Source: Hippophae tibetana
Taxonomy: Eukaryota > Streptophyta > Magnoliopsida > Rosales > Elaeagnaceae
Length of the DNA: 64,000 nucleotides
Direction: 5' to 3'
NCBI GenBank assembly: GCA_037013495.1
Contig: CM072803.1
Span: 56,309,627 to 56,373,626, forward strand
The notes under the pieces are model-generated. The model worked only from the letters and a program-made list of their open reading frames with translations, searched no databases and had not been told where the DNA came from. A program made the position numbers and the translations under genes. Shown one piece after another: positions 10,778 to 22,543 of the stretch; position 1 is the first letter of the stretch; each line of letters opens with the position of its first letter.

Positions 10778-12735
10778 CAACCCCCAACCATCTTCTTACT
10801 AGTCCCTTAGCAAGAGAAACGATTAAAAACTAAACATTAAACTATCCTACAAGGCTTTAAACCCCTAGGTTTCCCTAGTGGACGAGTTTGAGTATCGTGA
10901 GGGTTTTCAGTAATGATACCCACAAATATTGAACTAAATGTAAAAATTAAAAGAAATAATAAAAACAATAAACTCAAAAACTAAAATTACAACAAAATCA
11001 AAAATTAACTTTTAAGAATAAAAGAAAACATATCACAAAAATGTCTCATACTTTTTAATCTTCTTTAAGATCATAATTAAAATCCCAAGCAAAAGTTTTT
11101 TTAATCTCTTTAAACAATCATGATTTATTATAATAATTAGTCAAAAAATCATTTTCATATTTCATATCAAAAATATATCAATTTAATTTCACCCAATTTC
11201 AGTGTCAAGAATCCGAATTCGCTTAGACTCTATTCCTCACTAGTATATACTCTCAAAACACTCATACTAATTTAGTATGCGAAAGAGTTTATGTATAAAA
11301 ATGAACTAATATGTTTGCATATGTATAAAGAATAAAGGCTCAAAGTATTATTTTAACATTGATCTCATGAAAGGAATCGAATGTATAAATTATAAAGATA
11401 TCATATATAAAAATTATTTTCATGCATAAATCAAACTCATTAAGAAAGAATTTCAAGATATATGTCTTTTATAAATGAAGAAAGTGCGATCATTTTTTTT
11501 AGGGAATTACTTCCTATATCTTTCTTTTGTAATTAGCCTGTACTCACAACTTTGTAGGCAATGTGGGTCATAGTATGTAGATTATACTATATATTATTTA
11601 TCTCTATATTATTATTATTATTTTCTGAAGATATTTCTCAATATATATATTTTAGAGAGTGAACCCATGTACAGATTGTACATTTTTTAGGATTTTGGTG
11701 AGTGGCTAATTTTGTGGCTTTTCTATTTGATCTTGGTTTAGGTAACCCCAGATATGTCTCTTTTTTTTGTAACAGTCATGCATGAATGAGATATAAGCAT
11801 ATACTATCAATTTCTACTCAAATCATTTAATCTAAGCAAAAATAATAAAAAAAATACGATACTCTATTAAGATGAGAAAAAATTCATACATTCAATGCTA
11901 ATACTTATAGAGATCATCTAAAAAATTGAAGAAATAAGAAATGTGTTTCGAGTAGAAAAGATATATATTTCATTCCGAATAAAGGAAATTAGGCTCAAAT
12001 TATATCTCACAAAGGTAGTCTCCACTAAAACAAAATTATAAACACCGATTTTGGGTATAATATAATTTCTACATCTTATCAAGAAATACTAGTTATGACA
12101 AAAAACTAACTAATTACCAAATACAATTCCAAAATATTTCATGATATGTTTTCAAAAATTAATCTAATAGTACAAAAGACTTAACTATTTACTTAAATTT
12201 GATTTAAAGAAATGATATATTTTTGTGAGAATTGTTTTTTAAAATTAATTCTAAAATTACAAAAATTATTAAAGCACACAAAATAAAACCAAACACCATA
12301 AAAATGAAAATGTGAACATAAAAAAAATTTATTTTTAAAATTGTTAATTGTTTTTTGTTTTTTAAGCATGGTAACTTTTCACCACTCCTAACCTAGAACT
12401 TACATTGTCCTCAATGTAACAACTGTAAATTAAAGATAAAGAGAAAGAGAAGAAAGATTACCTATTTCCTAAGAATGTACAAGTAGTAATGGAGAAATGC
12501 AGGTGTATCCATCATATTCATCAATAAAGTTCACACAAATAGATCACTGTAAACTTCTAACATCTCAACAAATATTTTTAGTTTTAACAATTTTAAAATT
12601 ATTCACATGTAATTAAACTAAAATAAACAATAAAATTAAGTAAATAAAACAAGTAACAGAAAATTACCTAAAATGATGGGTTGTCTCCCATCTAGCGCTT
12701 AGTTTAACGTCTTAGCAAGATGTAAATTTATGGTG
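10778..12735 (-). other. 3' UTR and PPT of the inverted fragment
   Basis: Untranslated region matching 20567-22543 of element AC over its length in inverse orientation. The PPT, GGTTGGGGGTTG on the minus strand, lies at 10778-10789 next to the LTR. No gene is visible. Confidence 0.8.
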
Positions 12736-13583
12736 CTAAGGGTTACTCAGCCAAATGCAATCCATTTCAGCAATGTTGTTTGGTTGTTCTAAATAAGGCT
12801 TCACACGTTGCCCATTGACTTTGAATGTTTTTTGTGTCTTGGAGTCTAATAGTTCTACTACTCCATGTTCAAATACCTGAACTATTTTGAATGGTCCATC
12901 CCATCTTGATCTCAGCTTTCCTGGAAACAATCTCAAACGAGAGTTAAATAAAAGAACTTTCATTCCAGGGTGAAGAGTTTTAAGAACTAGCCTCTTGTCA
13001 TGATAGCGCTTAGTACACTCTTTGTATAATTTGGCATTCTTATAGGCTTCATTCCTAATTTCTTCCAACTCATTAAGATGGAGTAACCATTTTTCTCCTG
13101 CTTTATCTAAATCCATGTTTAACTCTTTAATTGCCCAGTAAGCCTTGTGTTCAAGTTCAACTAGAAGGTGGCACACTTTCCCAAAGATTAACTGGTAAGG
13201 GCTCATCCCAATAGGTATTTTGTAAGCGGTACGGTATGCCCATAAGGCATCATTTAACTTAAATGCCCAATCCTTCCTTTAAGGACGCACAGTGCATTCC
13301 AATATTTCCTTAATTTACCTATTACTTACTTCCACTAAACCAGAAGTTTGAGGATGATATGGAGTAGCCATTTTATGTGTGATGTTGTACTTGTTTAGTA
13401 CTCCATCAAAGATCTTGTTACAAAAATGGCTACCGACATCACTTATTATAGCTCTAGGTGTTACGAACCTGCTGAATATTAAATCCTTCAAGAATTTAAC
13501 AAAAACATTAGCATCATTGGTTTTAGTGGGGATAGCTTCTACCCACCTGGATACATAATCCACAGCAACCAAAATATATTGTA
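12736..13583 (-). pseudogene. Integrase core and C-terminus of the inverted fragment
   Basis: Two open pieces, 13572-13315 and 13206-12736, cover the integrase from [16 protein letters not shown] to the C-terminal LSNP. The first carries the second catalytic Asp region, here ISDVGSHF (a Val where relatives have Glu or Gly), and the catalytic Glu in SGLVEVSNR. The second is the C-terminal DNA-binding part with [13 protein letters not shown] and HGVVELLD. A break with a stop lies between them at about 13210-13315. The N-terminal HHCC zinc region and first Asp are absent because the fragment starts inside the core. Confidence 0.85.
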
Positions 13584-14022
13584 AATTTTTACTTAACTTA
13601 ACTTAATTAACTTAATAGCATGAAAAGTAAAGATCTAAGGGAGTTCTGTCTAAGAAACTAGTTCTTGGAAGCCTTTGTGCCACTAGTCTTTCCTGGGAAC
13701 GTTATTCTGTCTAGGAGGATGGTTTTTAAGGAGGTTTTGCACTACCATTCTTTCCTCGGAACACTCTTGGTTAATACTGGTTATGTTATTTTATCTTAAA
13801 AAAATAAAAAAATAAAAAATTATAAAATAAAAAAATAAAAAAAAAACTTTAGTTTATTATTTTCTTTTAAAAAACAATAATAATAATAAAATAAAATAAC
13901 TTAGGATTTAACTAGTTTTGTTTAGTGTTTTGTATTAAATACCATGTAAATTTTCTCTAATTTTTTGTCTAGTTATTCTATTATTTTTTACAGGAGTTTT
14001 AAATTTACGTTTCTAATAATCT
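13584..14022 (+). other. Remaining leader of element AC
   Basis: Untranslated leader, matching 37570-38022 of element D. It includes a conserved stretch at 13625-13775 with two imperfect repeats around GTCTTTCCTGGGAACG, which may be an RNA structure or packaging region. No gene. Confidence 0.6.
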
Positions 14023-15364
14023 ATGCGTGGTAGGAGATCATTAGGAAACCCCCTTACACCATATGTAAATAATATTCATAAATTTAAACAAGTGTCAACA
14101 AGACTGGATTCCAACCATCGACTTGTTTTTGAGCCAAACATAGAACCAAGCCTTAATCTTTTACTGTAACAGAAAGAAATGGAAGAAAACTAACATGTTA
14201 GGGAAAGCACCATGAAGGAGTTTGCAAGAGCGGTGATTGGCACGGAAACTGCCGCTATCCAACTGGGTGAGGCTGCTCAGAATTATGAACTAAAAAATAT
14301 TCATTTTTCTATACTTCCTTCCTTTTATGGGCTGCCTAATGAAGATTCTCTTTCCTTCATTAGAGACTTCTATGCTACAGTCCAAACCTTCCACTTGGTA
14401 TTCTAAATGAGGATAAACTTAGAATGAGATGTTTCCCCTACACCTTAAATGATAAGGCCAAAGCTTGGTTGATGTCACTTCCCCCAGGTTCTCTGATGAC
14501 ATGGGAGAACATTTATAATAAATTCATAGGAAAATTCTATTCCCACCAAAAAACATCAGAATTGAGAGGAAAGATTGCTAATTTCTCTCAGATGGAAGGA
14601 AATCATTCCATGAAGCGTGGGATAGGTTCAAAATGTTTCTCACTCAATGTCCCCATCACAGCTTTTTCCTGCAATTGTAGAACCAATTCTTTTACGATGG
14701 ACTTACACAACAATGTCAGTTCATTGTCTACAACGCAACATGATGAGAAATGGGAGAAAAGACTATCTCAGAGACGTACAACCTCTTTGAGATATTGGCT
14801 GCTAATTCCCAACAAAAAAGCTCACCAGTGAGAAAATTTAGAGTTTATGAAATCAATTCCAGCAATGAAGTTCAATAACAACTTGTTCAATTGACCAAGC
14901 AAGTTGCCCTTCTCACTAAGCAAACCAATAGCAATAATGAACAGTATGGTTTGTATAGCAACATGGGACATGGTACTGAAGCCTGTCCATATTAAGGAGA
15001 AACAACAACTGAACTTGAACATGTTAATGTATTGGGAGCATATCAATAGAGACCAAGGTTTGACCCCAATTCAAATACCTATAATCCTCGGTGGAGAAAT
15101 CATTCGAACTTCTCCTGGAGGCAAAATAACCCTCCTTTCATTCAAAGCTCAAATCAACCAGGCCAGCAATTCCACCCACCTATTCCAAGAAGAATTCCCA
15201 ATAAATCAACCCTAGAGGACAACTTGAATTCTTTTATTCAAGTTTGTAGAGATAACAAATCTAAAACCAATCAACAGTTGGACTCTGTGGAAGCTTCTAT
15301 AAAAAAGGTAGAAGTTAAAGTAGAACAGTTAGTTGAACATTTGCAAAAACAAAGCAAAGACTAA
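14023..15364 (+). pseudogene. gag1 of element AC
   Basis: First of two tandem gag genes. Counterpart of 38023-39365 in D and read the same way from MRGRRSLGN. The gag core is recognisable from MKEFARAVIG (14212) through LPSFYGLPNEDS, MRCFPYTL and KFYSHQKTSELR. It is broken by a stop at about 14162, a frameshift near 14400, further shifts in 14590-14760 and stops beyond. At the point where D has lost one C (38482), this copy keeps the five-C run (14481-14485) and stays open. The knuckle-like block at 14945-14986 has Tyr-x2-Tyr-x4-His-x4-Cys, the same double Cys-to-Tyr change as D. The C-terminus is a coiled-coil-like stretch ending KQSKD. Confidence 0.8.
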
Positions 15365-15743
15365 TTTGATGGTCAAATGGGGTAAAATAAATTCAATGAA
15401 GAGGAGACATTGAGTTTGTCATTCTACAATCTCCAAGCAACATCTTACTAGAAGACGATAAATTTTAGTCTTACATGGGAGGTCACCCATTATTGTATTT
15501 TCCTTTGTTTTAGTTTTATTTTGTGTGTAATAAAATTCAAATGAAATAAATTTGTTTGTTTCAAAAAATTGTGTCCATTCTTTAAATTTAGCATTAAAAA
15601 CAATTTAGGTTCCCTGCACCTTTTTTGTTTTAAGCCTATACATTGTGTCAAGTGAGAAATCTTTCTTAGAGATATCTACTATATTTTAAGAGCTAAATGT
15701 TGATACACAATAGAAGGAGGATCAATTTCAACTACAAATAACC
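15365..15743 (+). other. Spacer between gag1 and gag2 with a 3'-UTR-like motif
   Basis: No open frame. At 15475-15492 it reads CATGGGAGGTCACCCATT, very like the ATGGGAGACAACCTATCATT motif after the integrase stop at 20610, and is followed by a similar T-rich tract with ATTTTGTGTG. A purine-rich stretch (AGAAGGAGGATC, 15712-15723) precedes the gag2 ATG. Confidence 0.6.
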
Positions 15744-17040
15744 ATGGGAGATGCTGAAGATAGGCAGAAAATGATGAAAGACTATATACAATGCCAATCA
15801 TTGGCAATGTAACTTCCGACATACAGTTACAAGAGGATGCAAGGAATTATGAATTGAAAAAGATTCATTATTCTTTGTTGCCTTCCTTTTACGGTGTCCC
15901 TAATGAAGACCCTTTTCATTTCATTTGAGAATTCTATGCTATTGTCCAAACCTTTCCACTATATGAAATCAATGAAGATCAACTTAGGATGAGGTGTTTT
16001 CCTTACACCCTCAAGGATAAAGCTTGGTCATGGTTCATTACTCTACAATCGGGTTCTCTAAAAACTTGGGAGGCAGTATATGAAATGTTTATGGGTAGGT
16101 TCTATTCCCATCAAAAGACTATTGATCTAAGGACGAAGATAGCAAAATTTTCTCAAAAGTATGAAGAGCCCATTCATGAAGCTTGGGAACGATTAAAACT
16201 CTTTTTCATTGAATGTCATAATCATAGCTTTCCATTACAACTACAGAACCAATTCTTTTATGATGGATTGACACTGCAGAGTCAATACATGGTTGATAAT
16301 GTTGTTGGAGGTGTTGTGGGAGAAAAAACCGCAGAGGAAACCTATAATCACCCTAACCATCATTGGAAGCAAAATATTACCCAGCCCAATCTTTCAAGCC
16401 AACCTTAAAGGATAGCTTGAATGTTTTTATTCAAGTTAGTCGTGACAACCAATTGATGAATAATCAAAGGTTGAACACCATGGACGCTTCGGTTAAAAGG
16501 ATTTAATCTAAAATTGGGCAACTGGCTGAATAAATGCAAAAGAAAGAACCAGGAAAGTTTCCCAATTAACCAGAACAAGCAAAGGATGTAAGAACCCTTC
16601 AAAGTGGTAAGGTAGTCAATACCAGTTTACCTGAAATCTCTAACGATCTACCTTGTAGTTCAAGTAACAAAGAAGGTGATATTCTAGTCTCGCAAAAAGG
16701 AGAAACAAGTGTTAAACTTAACAAGCCTTCTGAAAAACTCATTGGGGAGTCATTTGACATCCCCAAAATTTAAAAGACAATAGAACCACACCAGCTGTAA
16801 GTACCTTTTCCACACCGGTTAAAGGAATCCAAACAAGATAAGAAATTCTATGATCTTTTTAATATGCATTCTAAAGTAAATATCAATTTACCATTATTAG
16901 AAGTGATCATGAATGTGCCATCATATGCTAAGTTTTTCAAAGAGATGAACACTAAGAAAAGGAGGTATGAACTAAATGAACGAGTAGTAGTATTAGAAAT
17001 TTCTAGCACTGTACTTCAGCACAAACTATCCCTAAGGTGA
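15744..17040 (+). pseudogene. gag2 of element AC (knuckle deleted)
   Basis: Starts MGDAEDRQ and follows the gag core (YELKKIHYSLLPSFYG, MRCFPYTLKDKAWSW, FYSHQKTIDLRTK). The best open piece is 15989-16408. Compared with D it lacks about 280 bp including the CCHC knuckle. The break sits at one copy of ACCTATAATC (16340-16349), a 10-mer present at both ends of the deleted segment in D. After the break it continues with the coiled-coil and linker region to STVLQHKLSLR and then a stop. Additional frameshifts occur in the N-terminus (near 15790) and a stop at about 15928. Confidence 0.8.
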
Positions 17041-17430
17041 AAGACTCTGGAAGTTTTATTATAAAGCAATGATTGATTTAGGTGCTAGTATAAATTTGAT
17101 TCCCTACTCTATATTCTTACAGCTCAATCTAGGAGATTTAAAACCCACAACTATGTCCCTTCAACTTGCAGATAGATCTCTTAAGTATCCAAAGGGAAGA
17201 GTTTAGGATGTGTTGGTACAAGTAGATAAACTCATAATACTTGTTGACTTTGGGTTCTGGATATGCAAAAAAATCCAGCATTGGATAGAAAGCACACAAT
17301 ATTGCTTGGAAGACCATTTATAGCAACTACTAAAACTATTATTTATGTCCAAGATGGAAATTTGATAATGAAAGTCTTAGGAGAGACTGTTCATTTTAAA
17401 GTTTTTGATTCTTCACCTTTTTTCTGCCAT
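17041..17430 (+). pseudogene. Retropepsin-type protease of element AC
   Basis: Contains the active-site block DLGASINL (about 17076-17100), then the flap and core region with [11 protein letters not shown] and ILLGRPFIATTK, and ends [10 protein letters not shown]. About 32 bp before the active site are missing relative to D, and stops occur at about 17205 and in the following stretch. As in D the protease is offset by one base from gag2 upstream and from the polymerase downstream. Confidence 0.8.
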
Positions 17431-19309
17431 CGATGAAATATTCGATGTTGACCCTTTGGATAATCTTGTCCAAAGCACCTTTTTCCAAACCAGAATAGAA
17501 GACAAGCTTGAAACTGTTCTTACACTTGAAGAGGTCGAAGAATATTTAGATGAGGAAATTAAGGGGTACCTTGAACGACTAGACAATGATGAAGTAATGA
17601 CAAAATCTAGTACACTTTTAAATCTACCCAGTTCTTCATCTAGTAAAGAGGTCAATCCACCTAAACTTGAACTCAAAGACTTACATGAGCACTTAAAATA
17701 TGTGTTTTTGGGAGAAGGAGAAACTTATCCAGTGATAATTTCTTCAACCTTGACCAAAACCCAAGAAAAGGAACTAATCAAAGTGCTTAAACAGTTTAAG
17801 AAAGCTAAGGTTGGAGTATCGGGGATATAAGAGGCATTAGTCCTACAATGTGTATGCATAAGATCAACTTGGAGGATTGTGCTAAACCTGTACGAGAGGC
17901 CCAAAGAAGACTAAACCCAAATATGCAAGAGGTAGTTAAGTAAGAAATTCTTAAATTATTAGAAGAAGGAATTATCTATCCTATTGCGGATAGTAAGTGG
18001 GTTAGTCCAGTGCATGTGGTACCAAAGAAATCTGGGATAACAGTTGTTAAAAATGACAAAAGTGAATTAGTGCCCACTAGAATAATCACTGGATGGAGAA
18101 TGTGTATAGATTTTAGGAAACTAAATTTATATACGAAAAAGGATCACTTTCCTCTTCCATTCATTGATCAAATGTTGGAAAGATTAGCTGGGCACGAATT
18201 TTACTGTTTTTAGATGGATTGTTTGGATATTATCAAGTACCCATGGCACGAGAAGATTAGGAAAAGACCACATTTACATGTCCTTTTTGGACATTTTATT
18301 TTCAAAGAATGCCATTTGGGTTATGCAATGCCCTTGCCACTGTCCAGAGATGCATGATATCTATTTTCTCGGACATGGTGGAAAAATTCATTGAGATTTT
18401 CATGGATGATTTCTCTGTCTTTGGGAACTCATTTGATGATTGCTTACATAAATTGACTTTGGTATTAGAAAGATGCATTGAATGCAATCTCACCCTTAGT
18501 TGGGAGAAAAGTCATTTTATGGTTCAACAAGGGATAGTTTTAGGACATATAATTTCAAACAAGGGTATTGAAGTTGATAAGGCAAAAGTTGAATTGATAT
18601 CCAAACTACCTCCCCCTACATCTGTGAAGGGAATAAGAAGCTTCTTAGGACATGTAGGATTTTAGAGACGATTTATTAAAGATTTCTCTAAAATAAGTCA
18701 TCCCTTATGTAACTTTCTATCAAAAGATGTTTATTTTAATTTCAAAAATGACTTCCTTATTGCCTTTAATACCTTGAAGGAGAAACTAAAATCTACCCCT
18801 GTTATTATGGAACCAAACTGGTCTTTACCTTTTGAAATAATGTGTGAGGCTTCTGATTATGCTATAGGAGCACTCTTGGAAGAAAGAATGGATAAGTTTT
18901 TGCATGTCATCTACTATGCTAGCAAAACACTCAATGATGCCCAAATGAATTATACCACCACTGAAAAGGAATTCTTGGCTATAGTGTTTTCTTTAGACAA
19001 ATTTAGGTCTTATTTAGTATGATCTAAAGTGATTGGGCATTCTAATAATGCTGCTTTAAGATACCTATTAAGTAAACCAAATGCCAAGCCAAGATTAATC
19101 AGGTGGATCTTACTCTTACAAGAATTTGACCTAGAAATCAAGGATAAGAAAGGCAGTGAAAACTTAGTAGCAGACCATTTGTCTAGGTTGATTTCTAACT
19201 TCAATTCTCTTAAAAATGAGAGTAATGAAGATATAGTTGAAACCTTTCCTGATGAACAGTTATTTTCAATAGGTCTGAACCCATGGTATGCTGATATTAT
19301 AAACTAGCT
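17405..19309 (+). pseudogene. Reverse transcriptase and RNase H of element AC
   Basis: Homologous end to end to the intact D frame (41736-43658). Recognisable motifs are [10 protein letters not shown] (18097-18126), the catalytic FMDD (about 18399-18410), RNase H blocks [24 protein letters not shown] and LVADHLSR. Lesions include a frameshift at about 17810 (one base lost against D), a stop at about 17941, frameshifts at about 18212-18300 and stops near 18663 and 19021. The RNase H third Asp region reads HSNNAA rather than HSDHAA, so one catalytic Asp is lost. It ends at the same TAG as in D. Confidence 0.85.
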
Positions 19310-20566
19310 TGCCATTGGTGTTTTGCGACCTAACACTTCATATGAGGACAAAAAAAGTTTTTTAAAACTATTGAGGACTATTTCTGGGATGACCCTTATT
19401 TATACAAGATTGGTCAAGATCAAGTCATCCGGAGATGTGTACCTGAAGAAGAACATAAGAGCATTCTGACTTTTTGTCATGAACTTCATTGTGGGGGTCA
19501 TTTTGGAGGAGAAAAGACAGCCCGTAAGATATTACAGTCTGGATTCTTTTGGCCCACTCTTTTTAAAGATGCTCATATGTTTTGTGCATATTGTGATAGA
19601 TGTCAAAGAACATGAAACATAAGTAAAAGAGATGAAATGCCTTTGACATCTAATTTAGTTGTTGAACTCTTTGATGTATAGAGGATTGACTTTATGGGTC
19701 CTTTCCCCCATCCAATGGTTTTCAATATATTTTGGTTGCTGTGGATTATGTATCCAAGTGGGTAGAAGCTATCCCCACTAAAACCAATGATGCTAATGTT
19801 GTTGTTAAATTCTTGAAGGATTTAATATTCAGCAGGTTCGGAACGCCTAGAGCTATAATAAGTGATGAAGGTAGCCATTTTTGTAACAAGATCTTTGATG
19901 GAGTACTAAACAAGTACAACATCACACATAAAGTAGCTACTCCATATCACCCTCAAACTTCTGGTTTAGTGGAAGTAACTAATAGACAAATTAAGGGAAT
20001 ATTGGAACGTACTATGCGTCCTTCAAGGAAGGATTGGGCATTTAAGTCAAATGATGCCTTATGGTCATACCGCACCGCTTACAAAACACCTATTGGGATG
20101 AGTCCTCTCCGGTTAATCTTTGGGAAAACATGTCATCTTACAGTTGAACTTGAAGACAAGGCTTACTGGGCAATTAAAGAGTTAAACATGGATTTAGATA
20201 AAGCAGAAAAAAAGGTTACTCCATCTTAATGAGTTGGAATAAATTAGGAACGAAGCCTATGAGAATGCCAAATTATACAAAGAGCGTACTAAGCACTGTC
20301 ATGACAAGAGGCTAGGTCCAAAGACTCTTCACCCTAGAATGAAATTTCTTTTATTTAACTCTCATTTGAGATTGTTTCCAAGAAATCCGAGATCAAGATG
20401 GGATGGATCATTCAAAATAGTTCAGGTGTTTGCATATGGAGTAGTAGAACTATTGGATTCCAAGACATAAAAAACATACAAAGTCCATGGGCATCGTGTG
20501 AAGCCTTATTTAGAAGAACCAAACAACATTGCTGAAATGGATTGCATTTGGCTGAGTAACCCTTAG
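19310..20566 (+). pseudogene. Integrase of element AC
   Basis: Starts after a TAG stop shared with D. A frameshift in the poly-A run at about 19350 is also shared. The zinc-binding region is well preserved here, with [17 protein letters not shown] and CAYCDRCQR. The longest open piece, 19732-20229, covers the core from [12 protein letters not shown], the second catalytic Asp in ISDEGSHF and the Glu in [10 protein letters not shown] frameshift at about 20215 precedes the C-terminal domain, which ends LSNP at 20563. It also has a TAG inside the first-Asp region (about 19680). Confidence 0.85.
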
Positions 20567-22543
20567 CACCATAAAGTTACGTGTTGCTAAGACGTTAAAC
20601 TAAGCGTTGGATGGGAGACAACCTATCATTTTAGGTAATTTTATTTTATTTGTTTTATTTGTTTTATTTCTATTGTTTATTTTAGTTTAATTACATTGAA
20701 TAATTTTAAAATTGTTAAAACTAAAAATATTTATTGAGATATTAGAAGTTCACACCTGCATTTCTCCATTATTACTTGCACATTCTTAGGAAATAGGTAA
20801 TATTTCTTCTCTTTTCTCTTTATCTTTAATTTACAGTTGTTACATTGAGGACAATGTAAGTTCTAGGTTAGGAGTGGTGAAAAGTTACCATGCTTAAAAA
20901 ACAAAAAAAAATTAACAATTTTAAAAATAATGTTTTTTTTTATTTTATGTTCACATTTTCATTTTTATGGTGTTTGGTTTTATTTTGTGTGCTTTAGTAA
21001 TTTTTGTAATTTTAGAATTAATTTAAAAAAAATTCTCACAAAAATATATCATTTCTTTAAATCAAATTTAAGTAAATAGTTAAGTCTTTTGTACTATTAG
21101 ATTAATTTTTGAAAACATATCATGAAATATTTTGTAATTGTTTTTGGTAATTAGTTAGTTTTTTGTCATAACTAGTATTTCTTGATAAGATATATAAATT
21201 ATATTAAACCCAAAATCGGTGTTTATCAAAAAAATTTAGTGGAGACTACCTTTGTGAGATATAATTTGAGCCTAATTTCCTTTATTCATAGTGAAATATA
21301 TATGTTTTCTACTCCAAACACATTTCTTATTTTTTTCAATTTTTAGATGATCTCTATAGGTATTATTAGCATTGAATGTATGAATTTTTTCTTATCTTAA
21401 TAGAGTATCGTATATATTTTATTATTATTTTTGCTTAGATTAAATGATTTGAGTAGAAATTGATAGTATATGCTTATATCTCATTCATGCATGAGTGCTA
21501 TAAAAAAAGACACATCTGGGGTTACCTAAACCAAGATCAAATAGAAATGCCACAAAATTAACCACTCACCAAAATCCTAAAAAATGTACAATCTGTACAT
21601 GAATTCACTCTCTAAAATATATATATTGAGAAATATCTTCAGAAAAAAATAGAGAGATAAAGAATATATAGTATAATCTACATACTATGACCCACATTGC
21701 CTACCATGTTGTGAGTAGAGGCTAATTAAAAAAGAAAGATATAGGAAGTAATTCCCTAAAAAGTCATTACACTTTCTTCATTTGTAAAAGGCATATATCT
21801 TGAAATTTTTTCTTAATGAGTTTGATTTATGCATGAAAATAATTTTTATATATGATATCTTTATAATTTATACATTTGATTCCTTTCATGAGATCAATGT
21901 CAAAATAATACTTTGAGCCTTTATTCTTTATACATATGCGAACATATTAGTTCATTTATATAAATCAACTCTTTCGTATATAAATTAGTATGAGTGCTTG
22001 AACCCATAGGATTCAGTGTTTTGAGAGTATTGACTAGTGAGGAATAAAGTCGAAGCGAATTCAGATTCTAGATACTAAAATTGGGTGAAATTAAATTGAT
22101 ACATTTTTCATATGAAATATGAAAATGATTTTCGACTAATTATTATAATAAATCATCATTGTTTAAGAAGATTAAAATAACTTATGCTTGAGATTTTAAT
22201 TATGATCTTAAAGGAGATTAAAAAGTATGAGACATTTTTGTGTTATGTTGTTTTCTTTTATTCTTAAAAGTTAATTTTTGATTTTGTTGTAATTTTTGTT
22301 TTTAAGTTGATTGTTTTTATTATTTCTTTTAATTTTTACATTTAGTTCAATGTTTGTGGATATCATTACTGAAAACCCTCACGAGACTCAAACTCGCCCA
22401 CTAGGGCAACCTAGGGGTTTAAAGGCCTTTTGCATAGGCTAAATACAACCGTGTCAATCCACAGAAGTGATTTAGGATAGTTTAATGTTTAGTTTTTATA
22501 GCTTCTCTTCCTAAGGGACTACCAAGAAGCTGGTTGGGGGTTG
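20567..22543 (+). other. 3' UTR and PPT of element AC
   Basis: About 2.0 kb without an open frame, so no envelope-like gene. It begins with the GATGGGAGACAACC motif, has a G-poor version of the internal purine tract near 20875 and ends with the PPT GGTTGGGGGTTG at 22532-22543, flush with the LTR. About 430 bp around 20900-21345 are absent from element D. Confidence 0.8.

Larger units (their letters stand above)
10299..13583 (-). mobile_element. Inverted fragment of a sister Athila-like element
   Basis: On the minus strand it runs from the integrase core (13583) through the integrase C-terminus, 3' UTR and PPT into the first 479 bp of the 3' LTR, stopping at 10299 just upstream of where the TATA box would be. 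Both ends lie inside the leader of element AC. No LTR terminus or TSD bounds it, so it did not arrive by normal integration. It is a copy, since AC has its own integrase and 3' UTR downstream. Confidence 0.75.

Noticed and set aside
17413..17676. Serine-rich minus-strand open frames (also 41762-42025)
   Set aside because: Antisense of the Glu-rich linker before reverse transcriptase.
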